A stretch of 40,458 bases of DNA from IMG/VR virus record IMGVR_UViG_3300020220_000127, positions 1 through 40,458 of that record, one strand, 5' to 3'. The notes beneath the pieces are model-generated. The model saw nothing but the letters and a program-made list of their open reading frames with translations. It ran no database searches and was not told the origin of the DNA. This DNA is from a virus. Each line of letters starts with the position of its first letter. Within the stretch, counting starts at the first letter, position 1. Both the position numbers and the translations under genes were made by a program. Shown here piece after piece: positions 9,453-17,439 of the stretch.

Positions 9453-10502
9453 TCAGTTAGCAGCCTGCAGCTCGATAGCAGCAGCAGGGTTCAGAGTGCC
9501 AACACCCATGGCAAGACGGCCAACAACGATGTCACCCTGGTACATGGTGCGAACGTCAGAGCCAGTGGTCTGGATGGAGGGGCCGATAGCCTCAACCACA
9601 GCAGCAGCATCCTTGTAGTAGATGAGACCAGCGTGGCTGGTGAAGTCACCGCTGTAGTCGTTGTTCTCACCATCCACACGGGATACAGAACCAGCCATGA
9701 AGGGCAGGTTGTTGGAACGCTTGATGGAGATACCAGCGATCTCATACAGGCCTTCGCCGGTATTCAGCGAACCCTGAGTACCACCCATTTCGCGGTACAG
9801 GATGTTGGTATCAACCTGGGAGATCAGGGCGTAGTACTGACGGGGAGACAGCACAGCAGTACGACCTTGCTTGGGCAGGTTCTTCTCATCGAGAATCGAA
9901 GCAGCCTCAAAGAAGGCGTCAACCAGAGCTTGTGCGCTGTACTCATTACCAACACCCAACTTGATCACAGAACCACCGGGCTCGGGGCCAGGAGCAGCAG
10001 TGATCGGGTGAGCTTCACGAGCAGCCTTAGCAATGGTGCGGAAGATCTTCTTGTCATAAGCTTCAGCCAGAGCGTGGCCGATCTTTGCAGAGATCTCAGA
10101 ACGCAGGCTGTAGTGAGCCAGAGTCTCATCAAGATCATAGACAAAGGCGCTGGACACCAGCAGGTCATCCATCACGATGGTCTTCTCAGCCACAGGAGGG
10201 TTGGAAGAACCAAGGATCGGGGTACCAGGCTGGTGGTAGTCAGCCGTCATACGACCCGTGAAGATGAACTGTGCAGCACGGCCATTCTTTAGAGCACGGC
10301 TTTGAACAGTACCCTTAGCGATACAAGCAGATTCATACGCTTTGATCATCTCGCCGGTAAACAGCTTCAGATAGGTAGCGTACTTGTTGTTATAGTCAGC
10401 ACCACCTTGGGTCAGACCAAGACCAGGAGTCTTGTTGATATTACCAAAGGCAGTGATAGTGGTGTTAGGTGCAACACCAGGATTAGCAGACCAAGTAGTC
10501 AT
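9453..10502 (-). CDS. Major capsid protein (gp10-like)
   Basis: A 349-residue protein, close to T7 gp10A (345). It has the T7-like HK97-fold pattern: an N-terminal arm, then a KYATYLKLFTGEMIKAYE helix, the RALKNGRAAQFIFTGRM stretch near residue 70-85, the VYDLDETLAHYSLRSEI helix, and a GDIVVGRLAMGVGTLNP C-terminal strand. About 415 copies would form a T=7 shell if it is like T7. No slippery site for a gp10B-type frameshift is seen at its 3' end. It is preceded by a 175-base leader with several hairpins and followed by one small gene and a terminator. Confidence 0.95.
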   Translation of the reverse strand: MTTWSANPGVAPNTTITAFGNINKTPGLGLTQGGADYNNKYATYLKLFTGEMIKAYESACIAKGTVQSRALKNGRAAQFIFTGRMTADYHQPGTPILGSSNPPVAEKTIVMDDLLVSSAFVYDLDETLAHYSLRSEISAKIGHALAEAYDKKIFRTIAKAAREAHPITAAPGPEPGGSVIKLGVGNEYSAQALVDAFFEAASILDEKNLPKQGRTAVLSPRQYYALISQVDTNILYREMGGTQGSLNTGEGLYEIAGISIKRSNNLPFMAGSVSRVDGENNDYSGDFTSHAGLIYYKDAAAVVEAIGPSIQTTGSDVRTMYQGDIVVGRLAMGVGTLNPAAAIELQAAN

Positions 10503-10677
10503 TGTAAGAAGAGAAGAAAAAGATTACTTCTCTAACCGGCTAGAAATAATTAGACTTGAATTTTTTTCGGTAAAATTTTTCAGGCTTTACCAAAGGCCTT
10601 CGGCAAAGGGTGTCTCTCGTAAGAGGCCAATGCCAAGAAGAGCCAGGTCCGACTCTGAGGTGCCTGACTCCTATTAG
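10503..10677 (-). promoter_or_regulatory. Structured 5' leader of the major capsid gene
   Basis: Between the glucosaminidase stop and the capsid ATG no ORF is supported, but four inverted repeats are stacked: 10640-10647/10663-10670 (8 bp, one G-U), 10614-10617/10622-10625 (4 bp, UACG loop), 10585-10591/10602-10608 (7 bp, one G-U), and 10510-10516/10527-10533 (7 bp, AGAGAAG with CTTCTCT) just before the start codon. The only Shine-Dalgarno-like string (GAGAAG) is in the last stem, about 25 bases from ATG, so start selection is unusual. A phage RNA polymerase promoter is expected here but was not identified. Confidence 0.6.
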
Positions 10678-11232
10678 TTATGCGTGCTTCCGCATTATGT
10701 CGATTAGCTTCTGACTATATACGGGGTCAGTAGCGTAACCTTCTTGTTTCAAAAGACGAGCACACTCTTCACGAGTCTTGGCTCGGTTAACTCCTTTGTA
10801 ACCTTTGTAGTCTTTATACCACCGAGTCACAAGATAGTTAACGCAATCGAAGGGTGTATCGAAGTCCTTAAAGGAAGCTTGGATAGTCACAGGACCATTC
10901 CCATAATCTTCCCATGTAGTCTTGACAGTACCCTTTCCTTTGATACCAAAGAAGTTATTCTTACCAGAAATAAACTTACCGAAGCCAGACTCAAGTGCCC
11001 ACTGAGCAGCAACGACCTCCGGGAACTTAGCCCCTGCAAGACGTGCTGCTTCGTAGATACCATCCCAGCTGTTGCTGACAAAGGACTCTTCTTTGGGAGG
11101 ATCAGCCCTGTAGAGCTCAGCAAAAGAACTGAGTTGCTGTTCGGTTAATTGATCTTCCAACCACTCCCAAGCCTTACGTTGATGTGTAAGATCTTTGAAG
11201 TAAATGGCTGCATTAGTTAATTTGATGGTCAT
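10678..11232 (-). CDS. Glucosaminidase-family peptidoglycan hydrolase (FlgJ/GH73-like)
   Basis: A 184-residue protein. After a helical N-terminus of about 50 residues comes a glucosaminidase domain: VVAAQWALESGFGKF with likely catalytic Glu81, then NNFFGIKG (92-99) and the FKDFDTPFDCVNYL segment near 121-134, all in the family's usual order. It would cleave the N-acetylglucosaminyl linkage of peptidoglycan. No signal peptide is seen, so it needs a holin for export or is carried in the virion. It follows two small genes and an RlpA-like enzyme, directly before the capsid gene. The start overlaps the previous stop as ATGA. The best guess is endolysin. Confidence 0.85.
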   Translation of the reverse strand: MTIKLTNAAIYFKDLTHQRKAWEWLEDQLTEQQLSSFAELYRADPPKEESFVSNSWDGIYEAARLAGAKFPEVVAAQWALESGFGKFISGKNNFFGIKGKGTVKTTWEDYGNGPVTIQASFKDFDTPFDCVNYLVTRWYKDYKGYKGVNRAKTREECARLLKQEGYATDPVYSQKLIDIMRKHA

Positions 11233-11417
11233 GCTGAAGCAAGGCGCTCCAGACCAACGGGAGTTGTACTATTAGCCTTGAGACCAACAACAGTGCTACA
11301 ATGAGTAACTTGGTTAGCCTTAGATGCTTGATCGTTATAGGGGATGAACCAGCGATCACCGGTTGCATTGACAACATACTCAACAGTGTGAGTACGTGCT
11401 TTAGGATTGAAACCCAT
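11229..11417 (-). CDS. Small protein between the two wall enzymes, unknown function
   Basis: A 62-residue protein with no recognised domain. It contains a strand-rich segment (HTVEYVVNATGDRWFIPYND) that looks like a small β domain, and one Cys. It begins 22 bases after the RlpA-like stop and its stop overlaps the glucosaminidase ATG (ATGA), so it belongs to the same translational unit. No transmembrane helix is seen, so it is not an obvious holin. It could be a wall-enzyme accessory protein, but that is only context. Confidence 0.6.
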   Translation of the reverse strand: MGFNPKARTHTVEYVVNATGDRWFIPYNDQASKANQVTHCSTVVGLKANSTTPVGLERLASA

Positions 11418-11439
11418 GGTTCTGCAAAGTAGGAGTTTG

Positions 11440-11736
11440 TTAGTTAAGTCGAGTAACTTTGACTAATCCAACGCCAGTGCCAGTAAGCCCGATAAGGTCA
11501 GCTGCACCCTTACTGAGATCAAGGTCCCTCCCATGTGAGTAAGGACCGCGATCATTCACTGTAACCGTGGCACAACGCTTGAAGCAGACCTTAAGTCTGG
11601 TTCCAAATGGAAGTGTCTTGTGAGCAGCAGTAAGGTTGTGTTGATTGAATCGAGCTCCGCTAGCCGTTGGGTTGCCATGGAAACCAGGCCCATACCAGCT
11701 AGAGATTACTGACAGAGTAGTTAGAATAGGTAACAT
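11440..11736 (-). CDS. RlpA-like double-psi β-barrel protein (putative lytic transglycosylase)
   Basis: A 98-residue protein that is almost all RlpA domain: SSWYGPGFHG near residue 12, TAAHKTLPFGTRL with His39, VTVNDRGPYSHGRDLDLS with Asp62. His39 and Asp62 match the catalytic pair of bacterial RlpA lytic transglycosylases. The N-terminal dozen residues are hydrophobic (MLPILTTLSVIS) and could be a very short export signal, or simply strand 1. Bacterial RlpA proteins are much longer lipoproteins, so this is a minimal version. It lies between scaffold and capsid genes with a second wall hydrolase downstream. It may act in lysis, or be a host-derived domain reused by the phage. Confidence 0.8.
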   Translation of the reverse strand: MLPILTTLSVISSWYGPGFHGNPTASGARFNQHNLTAAHKTLPFGTRLKVCFKRCATVTVNDRGPYSHGRDLDLSKGAADLIGLTGTGVGLVKVTRLN

Positions 11737-11812
11737 TGATTTAAAGCAAAGGACTTTTATATTGCTTGCTACACAAAAAATCGATTAAACCACGCGCAGA
11801 TTAGTCGATTGG

Positions 11813-12610
11813 TTAGTAGTTCAAATTAGAACGTTCCAGCTTCTCAAAGACATCAGCTCGATAAGCCGGGTCATTGTCATAGCGAGGATCGCTCATAGCA
11901 CGCACTACTTCAGCTTGACTGCGGAAGACATCAGCTTGTGTCTGAGCTGGCTTACCAGAGAACATCCGACCTTCGTAACCATTGACCATTTCAAATTGAG
12001 ATCGAAGACCAGCTACTGCTAATTGGATAGCAGGCAGACTGGCGGAATCAATGATTGAATCGAAAGCTTGGATGTATTCTTGAGGTAGGTTATCGCTAGC
12101 CCAAGAAACAAGTTGGTTGTAACCTTCATCACCACCTGCTAGGTTTTTGATTGTGGTGATGTCAGAAGGACTTAAATCAGCAACAGGTGCGGGTTGCTCA
12201 GCATTTGCCTGCATCTCCATGTACGCCTGTACAAGGTCCGTTGAGTTCATCTCAGCGAACATCTGCATGGTCTCTTCTGACAGAGTGCCATTCTCTGCGT
12301 ACTCTTGAGAGGCATAAGTAATCAACTCAGCAGTAGGGCTGATCGGTTGATCCTCTTCCTCCTCTTGCTGTTCTTCCAGCTCAGCTTCTTCAGCCTCTTC
12401 AGTTTCAGCAGTGGGTTCTTCACGTCCACCTAGTTTGCGTTGGAGTTCGATGTAAGCTTTCTCAAGCTCTTCTGCATCGCGGTACTTACCAGCCAGCAGT
12501 TGCTCTTGCTCTTGAAGAGCTTCTTCTCCACGTGCGAGACTATCGATCTCTTCTGGAGAGAACTCAGCAGCATCTACAGGACTAGGATCATACGTAAGTT
12601 CGGGTGCCAT
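11813..12610 (-). CDS. Capsid assembly scaffolding protein (gp9-like)
   Basis: A 265-residue, strongly acidic protein between portal and capsid genes. It has a Glu-rich central block (about residues 70-92 with runs of EE), predicted long helices, and a C-terminal segment (DPRYDNDPAYRADVFEKLER) like the capsid-binding ends of T7-type scaffolds. T7 gp9 is about 307 residues. It is expected to guide procapsid assembly and leave before maturation. Its start overlaps a small ORF by 23 bases. Confidence 0.88.
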   Translation of the reverse strand: MAPELTYDPSPVDAAEFSPEEIDSLARGEEALQEQEQLLAGKYRDAEELEKAYIELQRKLGGREEPTAETEEAEEAELEEQQEEEEDQPISPTAELITYASQEYAENGTLSEETMQMFAEMNSTDLVQAYMEMQANAEQPAPVADLSPSDITTIKNLAGGDEGYNQLVSWASDNLPQEYIQAFDSIIDSASLPAIQLAVAGLRSQFEMVNGYEGRMFSGKPAQTQADVFRSQAEVVRAMSDPRYDNDPAYRADVFEKLERSNLNY

Positions 12611-12815
12611 TAGTGACTACTTTCAGATTTCCAAGCCCAACTCTTGTTACATAGTCAGAGGATCGGCCAAGAGTTGGAGCGCCGACTTGCTCTTTGGGTG
12701 CATACTTGTTGTCAGCAGACTTTTCCTGAGCTGCTTCCGGCTTACTAACCGGGGGCAGCGGGGGGAGCTTCTGCTTGGGTTGCTTGTTGTTGGGGGTTGC
12801 CTTGGGCTGTTCCAC
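12588..12815 (-). CDS. Small protein overlapping portal and scaffold genes
   Basis: A 75-residue frame overlaps the portal 3' end by 71 bases and the scaffold start by 23. Its first about 25 residues (Pro/Lys/Gln-rich) lie in the portal overlap and may be only a shadow. The remainder (after KSADNKYAPKEQVGAP, with a DYVTRVGLGNLKVVTNG segment) looks like a genuine protein sequence. No ATG, GTG or TTG occurs at a better place, so either the ATG at 12815 or a non-standard start is used. Function is unknown. Position suggests a minor head protein. Confidence 0.6.
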   Translation of the reverse strand: MEQPKATPNNKQPKQKLPPLPPVSKPEAAQEKSADNKYAPKEQVGAPTLGRSSDYVTRVGLGNLKVVTNGTRTYV

Positions 12816-14373
12816 CTAGCATCTCCATAAATTGGGGGTTCTTTGTTGGATCCATCATTGGTGATCCTGCAAACTGACCAGCCTGATCAACCAACGAACG
12901 TTGTGCTGCCATGGACTGAGCTTGCTGCATTTCTTGTTGTAGCTGTTGTGGTGACTTAACCAGATTCAAGACATCAATACCTTGAGCTGCTGCTAAACGC
13001 TTGATAGCTTCAGAAGCATCGATGTATCTGAGGAGTGCATCGGGACCTAAGGTTTGGGAAATAGTCGTTACAAAGTTGGTAAGACTTTCCCTGTCTTGAC
13101 CACGGCCAAGTGCGTTAACACCAGCAACAATAGAAGGACGTACAAGATCTTTCGGGATCTTCGGTAGCTGGTTACTCCGCTGGAGAACAAGCATGATCCT
13201 ATTGAGGTATGGAATAAGGAACTCAACAGTCAACAAAGAGAACAAGCCTCCGAGTTGTTGTTCCAATTCCATCTGTGTGAGCCGTACCTCCTCAGCTGTT
13301 GTACGTTCAGATTGACGGATATTGAGAAGCAGGAATGCTTCACCAATACGTCGTTCAAGATTAGCTGCCATCTCAGCAGCTGTCCTGAAATCTGCAGTCT
13401 TACCAACTTGGATAACGGCTACATCATCAGGACGACCCTGAACAATGGCACCATTACCTGCGTTAGCAATTGTCTGCGGTTTAGTAGTTGAGGATGGTGA
13501 CACAAGGAACACCACCTTTGCAGCTGCTGCAGAGCCTTCTACGAGGGCCTGAGAGAGCGCATCAAGGGACCGTAGATCACCAAGGAACTCTTCAACACGA
13601 CCACGCCCGTAGTTCTCTCCGTCAACAGTATTGAAACGCAAGACCAACCAAGGGCTTGCATTCTTTGGAGCAGTACTCCTGCTGTTGGGAAGGATCTGAT
13701 CGAAAGCTTCCTGATGCCATACCCAACGACCAGAGTTGTCATCAAGTTTGACATAGGTATAAACCTCGACATCATCAGAGTCAGAACCAGTAGTGGTACC
13801 GTTCTGTCCTGCATGATTAGGTTTGGATTCAGGAAGCTCAACACCAAGAACCTTACGGCTGATAAGTTCCTTGGTCACGATCTCAATCACATTGCCATTA
13901 CCATCACGGTTAACAACAAAGCGATTCAAAGGAAAGTTCTTGAGCCCATCCTTACCCATATAGATAAGAGCGTTGCCACCAACAATCAGATGTTTGATAG
14001 CTTGGTGGACAACAACACGATCACTAGATGCTGCAATAACATCCATGATCATACGCTCAATCTTTGAGAAGCTCAGGTCTAACTCACTACGTATCTCAGC
14101 AGGAATTTGAGTGCCTAGCTTCTCATCACGAATCTGTAGCTTAAAGAATGTTGTTTGAGGAGGCAGTAAGGCCAGCATCAACTTAGATGCTAACGTCACC
14201 ACAGCCTTGGCCCCTACTGACTGCCACGGTTGAGGTACAGTAGACCAGACATTCTTCTTACTGACATCATCAGTGATCAGGTAAGGAAGCGTAAGACGAG
14301 AACACTCAATTGCAGTAGTAAGGAATTGAGAGCGTACACCAGCCAATGCACTGTATCTTTCACGTGCATTCAC
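12745..14373 (-). CDS. Portal (head-tail connector) protein, gp8-like
   Basis: A 542-residue protein, near T7 gp8 (536). Visible family features: an early RERYSALAGVRSQFL helix, TLPYLITDD, the SVGAKAVVTLASKLMLALLPP segment near 52-72, a GRGRVEEFLGDLRSLDALSQ segment in the middle, and ERTTAEEVRLTQMELEQQLG near the clip and wing helices. The C-terminus is rich in Gln, Met and Pro. It forms the dodecameric DNA entry vertex and the terminase docking site. It starts within the stop of the preceding small gene (ATGA-type overlap). Confidence 0.95.
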   Translation of the reverse strand: MNARERYSALAGVRSQFLTTAIECSRLTLPYLITDDVSKKNVWSTVPQPWQSVGAKAVVTLASKLMLALLPPQTTFFKLQIRDEKLGTQIPAEIRSELDLSFSKIERMIMDVIAASSDRVVVHQAIKHLIVGGNALIYMGKDGLKNFPLNRFVVNRDGNGNVIEIVTKELISRKVLGVELPESKPNHAGQNGTTTGSDSDDVEVYTYVKLDDNSGRWVWHQEAFDQILPNSRSTAPKNASPWLVLRFNTVDGENYGRGRVEEFLGDLRSLDALSQALVEGSAAAAKVVFLVSPSSTTKPQTIANAGNGAIVQGRPDDVAVIQVGKTADFRTAAEMAANLERRIGEAFLLLNIRQSERTTAEEVRLTQMELEQQLGGLFSLLTVEFLIPYLNRIMLVLQRSNQLPKIPKDLVRPSIVAGVNALGRGQDRESLTNFVTTISQTLGPDALLRYIDASEAIKRLAAAQGIDVLNLVKSPQQLQQEMQQAQSMAAQRSLVDQAGQFAGSPMMDPTKNPQFMEMLGGTAQGNPQQQATQAEAPPAAPG

Positions 14374-14621
14374 AGGTTCAGCCCTCCAGAACTAGATCCA
14401 CTACTACCTGTATTTAGATTGATCCTGAGAGATGATGTTCCTTGATTGGTAAGACCAGCCTTCGACCTACGGCTCTTTGCTGACTTAACACCAGGCGTGT
14501 AGTTGTTCGACTGGAGTGCTTCTGGAGCTGCTGCTGGTTCACTAGGAGGTGTAGGAGCAGCGGGTGCTGGAGCAAGAGGAGGAGGCGGTGGAAGTTCAGG
14601 AACACTTGTATTGAAACACAT
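14370..14621 (-). CDS. Small Pro/Ala-rich protein before the portal
   Basis: An 83-residue low-complexity protein: a Pro/Ala-rich first 35 residues beginning MCFNTSVPELPPPPP, a basic middle (GVKSAKSRRSKAG), and a Ser/Gly-rich tail ending GGLNL with an SLRINL strand. Similar short disordered proteins with a basic centre and an LRI...GLN-type end are common before the portal gene in T7-like phages (gp7.3-like position) and some are virion proteins. The similarity is of composition and place, not proven homology. It is coupled to its neighbours by overlapping start and stop codons on both sides. Confidence 0.65.
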   Translation of the reverse strand: MCFNTSVPELPPPPPLAPAPAAPTPPSEPAAAPEALQSNNYTPGVKSAKSRRSKAGLTNQGTSSLRINLNTGSSGSSSGGLNL

Positions 14622-14809
14622 TAGTCTTCTTCCAATTTCTGTTTAATGTAATCAATGACACTGGCCTGACCTGCGTGATACATAATCTTGGCATAGTCAT
14701 CATTGAAGTTAGGAGTTCTCCACGCGAAGTTCTCCTCAAGATCAGCCACCAATGCCTGCAGCTTTACCCCTACTGACTCAAGCGTACTGAGGGAGATTGG
14801 GGTTTGCAT
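14621..14809 (-). CDS. Small hypothetical protein after the RNR beta gene
   Basis: With the ATG at 14809 the product has 62 residues and overlaps the RNR beta-like gene by 32 bases. A second ATG at 14836 would add nine residues that look like a frame shadow. The protein is helical and acidic, with FAWRTPNFNDDYAKIMYHAG in the middle and IKQKLEED at the end. No domain is recognised. It bridges the nucleotide-metabolism genes and the head genes and overlaps the next start. Confidence 0.65.
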   Translation of the reverse strand: MQTPISLSTLESVGVKLQALVADLEENFAWRTPNFNDDYAKIMYHAGQASVIDYIKQKLEED

Positions 14810-15491
14810 GTTCAAAGAAGGCAGGCATACGGGCACGTTGAGTTTCGATCAAACCTTCGGCTTTACCTGCATACATCAGGCTGTCACTTTGATCCAACCA
14901 AAACTGTTTATCTAGATACTTATTCTCTGACTTCTTGAGGGGTTGCATCACCCAATTAATGGTTGCCTTCCTGAGCTTATCCAAAGAAGGACTGACAGTG
15001 AGACCAAGCTCACGACATACCAAGCTATTCGTTGCAACATGTACTTGCTCATCACGAGAGATGTCGGCACTTACTGTTCGCATTCCAGCGTCACCATTAA
15101 AGCGGAAGAAGGGGAGTAGTACGAAGAAAATCGCACGCTCGGCCACCATCGCTTTGAGGACAGTGTGATCAGGATGCGCGACCCAAGCTTCCCTGAGACG
15201 CATTGCTTCGGCTTCAGCTTTCTCGTCAACGCCGTAAGCGTTTGCGATGTAGCCGAGAGCCAAGTCGTGGTTTTCTTCGTCCCTGATATTGGACAGAAGT
15301 AAATCCCGTGATAACGCTGGAACTTCATTAGCTAGTGCATCCTTAATAAAATCCCCAACGGGGAGTTCCATGTGCCGCAGGGCAAGAGCCCGGAAGATAG
15401 TTTCCTCCGAGCCCTCCTTTACAGCACCGGCTGTGGTCTGAACAGGAGACCACTTACGCTTTCGATTAAAAAGTTTCTGATAGGGATTCAT
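14778..15491 (-). CDS. nrdB: Ribonucleotide reductase beta-like subunit (ferritin-like, no radical tyrosine)
   Basis: A ferritin-like protein of 237 residues from the ATG at 15491, whose A is shared with the RNR alpha stop (TGATG); an ATG four codons earlier exists. Di-metal ligands are in NrdB order: Glu42, Glu72-x-x-His75 (EENH), Glu118, Glu148-x-x-His151 (EQVH). The residue four after the first His, where the radical tyrosine sits in E. coli NrdB (Tyr122), is Leu79. The subunit is shorter than E. coli NrdB (376). It should supply the oxidising equivalent to the alpha subunit by a tyrosine-independent cofactor. Directly downstream of alpha, so one complex is expected. Confidence 0.82.
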   Translation of the reverse strand: MNPYQKLFNRKRKWSPVQTTAGAVKEGSEETIFRALALRHMELPVGDFIKDALANEVPALSRDLLLSNIRDEENHDLALGYIANAYGVDEKAEAEAMRLREAWVAHPDHTVLKAMVAERAIFFVLLPFFRFNGDAGMRTVSADISRDEQVHVATNSLVCRELGLTVSPSLDKLRKATINWVMQPLKKSENKYLDKQFWLDQSDSLMYAGKAEGLIETQRARMPAFFEHANPNLPQYA

Positions 15492-16972
15492 CACTCTCCG
15501 CAATTACAATCAGGTGCAGGGTCATTGAGCAAAGCATCCAAGTAATCATCCACTTCAGACTCATCAAGTGCAGCGTAGGCACTCGACTTATCTTGAGTGT
15601 CACCCATCACTTGGAGGCTGTAATAGAGGGAGGTTTGATCAGAATTCAACCACTCTTCAATGAAGGCTTCGTCATAGATGACCACATCGGACCAACTATT
15701 AAACGAGTACCCGTGAAGAAGTCCCGTAATATTAAGCATCCTTACGATGCCATTAGCCACTTTGAAGTAATCATCCCAGCCAACTTCTGACGCGATCTCA
15801 ACCGAACCGTAGTCGAAGCTCTGGACACCAAAGGTGCCGCTGTCACGGTCAACATGGCGGGCAATAGGAGGAGCGATCTCAGGGCAAGTGGTGTGCCCAT
15901 CAAGATCCTTGTAGCGATAGCTGCACGAGGCAGTCGGTGCAATAGCAAAGGCACGGACCATACCGTTTGCTTTAGCGATCTCTGCAGCTTCTTGGATACC
16001 AGCACGGATCTCGTAAGCCAACACTGCAGCAGGTGTCCGCTCATGGGGCTGGTTGTTGTTGATAGCAGACAATGCCTCACCGAACTGCTTGTAGGTCACC
16101 CCTTGCTGACGGAGCAGGTTGGCCAGCCCAAGCATTCCGAGACCGACCTGGCGATCAACCTCTGGAGTGAGGTATTCACCGCTGTCTCCGACACCAGTTT
16201 TGGCATGGAGCGAGCACAGCTCTGACATTCCGGTACTGAACGCACGTCGAATGTCACTAAATTCACAAGCCCCGAGATTGACATGCTGCAGTAGACAGGT
16301 TCCCCGTGAGGGCAGGTACACTTCCAGGCAAACATTTCCGTGGATACGTTTTCCATACTTGTCAACTTTGGTTTTGTTTAGCCAGATGTCACCACGCTTG
16401 ATGCCAAGGATCAAAGCTTCCTTGACTTCTGCCGTGGCAATATTCCACCAGTGGTAATTAATGTTGACACAGCGTTTAACCCAAGGCAGCTCACTACGAC
16501 TAGCAGTGATAAACTCAAGCAGATCAGGATGGTTAAGATCCAGATGACATACAACTGCTCCATTTTTCCAAACTCCACCACGCCTCAGGATTTCATTCAG
16601 AGTCGAGTAGATCTTGGCAAAAGATACGGGGCCTGATGCAACCAGGCCTTTATCATTTTCCTTTCCTCGGGGCCGGAGCTTAGATAGATGGACTGCAACT
16701 CCCGCTCCATAGCGTAGAGCGTGCGAAACAAATCTCCAAGATGCTTCGATTCCATTGTCACCTTCCATTGTGTCTTCAACAACGAAGACGGTGCAACTCA
16801 CAGGTAGTCGAGATGTCGGATCATCAATCCAACTTTGAACACGGCCAGTACGTGCGATGAGGTCTTTAGTCACAGTAATATCAGACAAGATCAATAAGTG
16901 AGGGTTCGTAGTAGTTCGGTCCTTTGAGGATCTTTCCATCCTCACGACGAATAGGTTTACCGTCTTCTCCAA
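15491..16972 (-). CDS. nrdA: Ribonucleotide reductase alpha subunit, class I-like
   Basis: The frame encodes up to 493 residues and reduces ribonucleotides to deoxyribonucleotides. Catalytic residues are visible: Cys60 (LPVSC), Asn213-x-Cys215-x-Glu217 (NVCLE), Cys226 (GTCLLQHVNLG), an APTASCS loop, and a C-terminal Cys pair at 489 and 491 for re-reduction. The ATP-cone is absent and it is much shorter than E. coli NrdA, as is usual in cyanopodoviruses. The ATG at 16972 would overlap mazG by 92 bases; a TTG at 16888 (8-base overlap) or GTG at 16873 fits better. Related phage genes have often been labelled class II, but the adjacent beta gene argues for class I. Confidence 0.9.
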   Translation of the reverse strand: MEKTVNLFVVRMERSSKDRTTTNPHLLILSDITVTKDLIARTGRVQSWIDDPTSRLPVSCTVFVVEDTMEGDNGIEASWRFVSHALRYGAGVAVHLSKLRPRGKENDKGLVASGPVSFAKIYSTLNEILRRGGVWKNGAVVCHLDLNHPDLLEFITASRSELPWVKRCVNINYHWWNIATAEVKEALILGIKRGDIWLNKTKVDKYGKRIHGNVCLEVYLPSRGTCLLQHVNLGACEFSDIRRAFSTGMSELCSLHAKTGVGDSGEYLTPEVDRQVGLGMLGLANLLRQQGVTYKQFGEALSAINNNQPHERTPAAVLAYEIRAGIQEAAEIAKANGMVRAFAIAPTASCSYRYKDLDGHTTCPEIAPPIARHVDRDSGTFGVQSFDYGSVEIASEVGWDDYFKVANGIVRMLNITGLLHGYSFNSWSDVVIYDEAFIEEWLNSDQTSLYYSLQVMGDTQDKSSAYAALDESEVDDYLDALLNDPAPDCNCGE

Positions 16973-17360
16973 GCTTGCTCATGTTGCTTGCATGGACACG
17001 GTTGTATGCGGTCTGCAGATCCCAGCCAAAGCAAGCAGCCATCTGATGACACACGTACACAAGATCAGCAAGCTCCTTCAGGAGATGCTCTCGTGCTCGT
17101 TTGTTCCTGATGTCTTCCTTCAGATCGAGGTAAGCGTGAGCAACTTCGAGGTGCTCCTCATCGATCAAATTCTGCTGAAGATTCAAAGAGGAAGTCGTCA
17201 GCCCTAGCGGCTGCTCGAACTTGTTCCTGAACTCGTGTGCTGCTGTTTCGTAGAAACTCACGGTGGTTTTCAAGGTAGTGGATGGCTTTGTTGAGATCGT
17301 CGATTGGGTCTGCTGTGGATTTCTTTCCACACCTAGCGATGTATTTGATTGCATTACCAA
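16881..17360 (-). CDS. mazG: MazG-like nucleoside triphosphate pyrophosphohydrolase
   Basis: The MazG helical core is at about residues 60-130 of the longest frame: metal-binding EEHLE (Glu68, Glu69, Glu72) and ELADL (Glu96, Asp99), then GWDLQTAYNRVHASNMSKL and a DGKPIRREDGKILKGPNYY tail seen in phage MazG proteins. It would hydrolyse NTPs or dNTPs to monophosphates, or affect alarmone pools as proposed for cyanophages. The first 33 residues are in a 200-base overlap with the DUF3310 gene and look non-native; a GTG at 17261 (Val34) is a likelier start and still overlaps by 104 bases. The next gene is RNR alpha. Confidence 0.82.
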   Translation of the reverse strand: MVMQSNTSLGVERNPQQTQSTISTKPSTTLKTTVSFYETAAHEFRNKFEQPLGLTTSSLNLQQNLIDEEHLEVAHAYLDLKEDIRNKRAREHLLKELADLVYVCHQMAACFGWDLQTAYNRVHASNMSKLGEDGKPIRREDGKILKGPNYYEPSLIDLV

Positions 17361-17439
17361 GATGGAAACCTAACTCTTGCTCTCGGATGAAGTCTCCGAC
17401 TTTCCAGCTGTTTCCGTAGTGGGTTGGGGAATCGGCCAT
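17158..17439 (-). CDS. DUF3310 protein
   Basis: A 93-residue protein with the DUF3310 signature: SPTHYGNSWKVGDFIRE, then FHLGNAIKYIARCGKK and DDLNKAIHYLENH. The family is widespread in phages next to nucleotide-metabolism genes and is sometimes called nucleotide kinase-like, but its activity is not established. The last 30 residues are in the overlap with mazG and have ordinary composition, so both frames may be translated there. The position between exonuclease and mazG/RNR supports a role in dNTP supply. Confidence 0.85.
   Translation of the reverse strand: MADSPTHYGNSWKVGDFIREQELGFHLGNAIKYIARCGKKSTADPIDDLNKAIHYLENHREFLRNSSTRVQEQVRAAARADDFLFESSAEFDR

Noticed and set aside
9453-9470. gp10A/gp10B-type frameshift at the end of the capsid gene
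   Set aside because: No slippery heptamer was seen before the stop, and the next gene has its own ATG 20 bases later.
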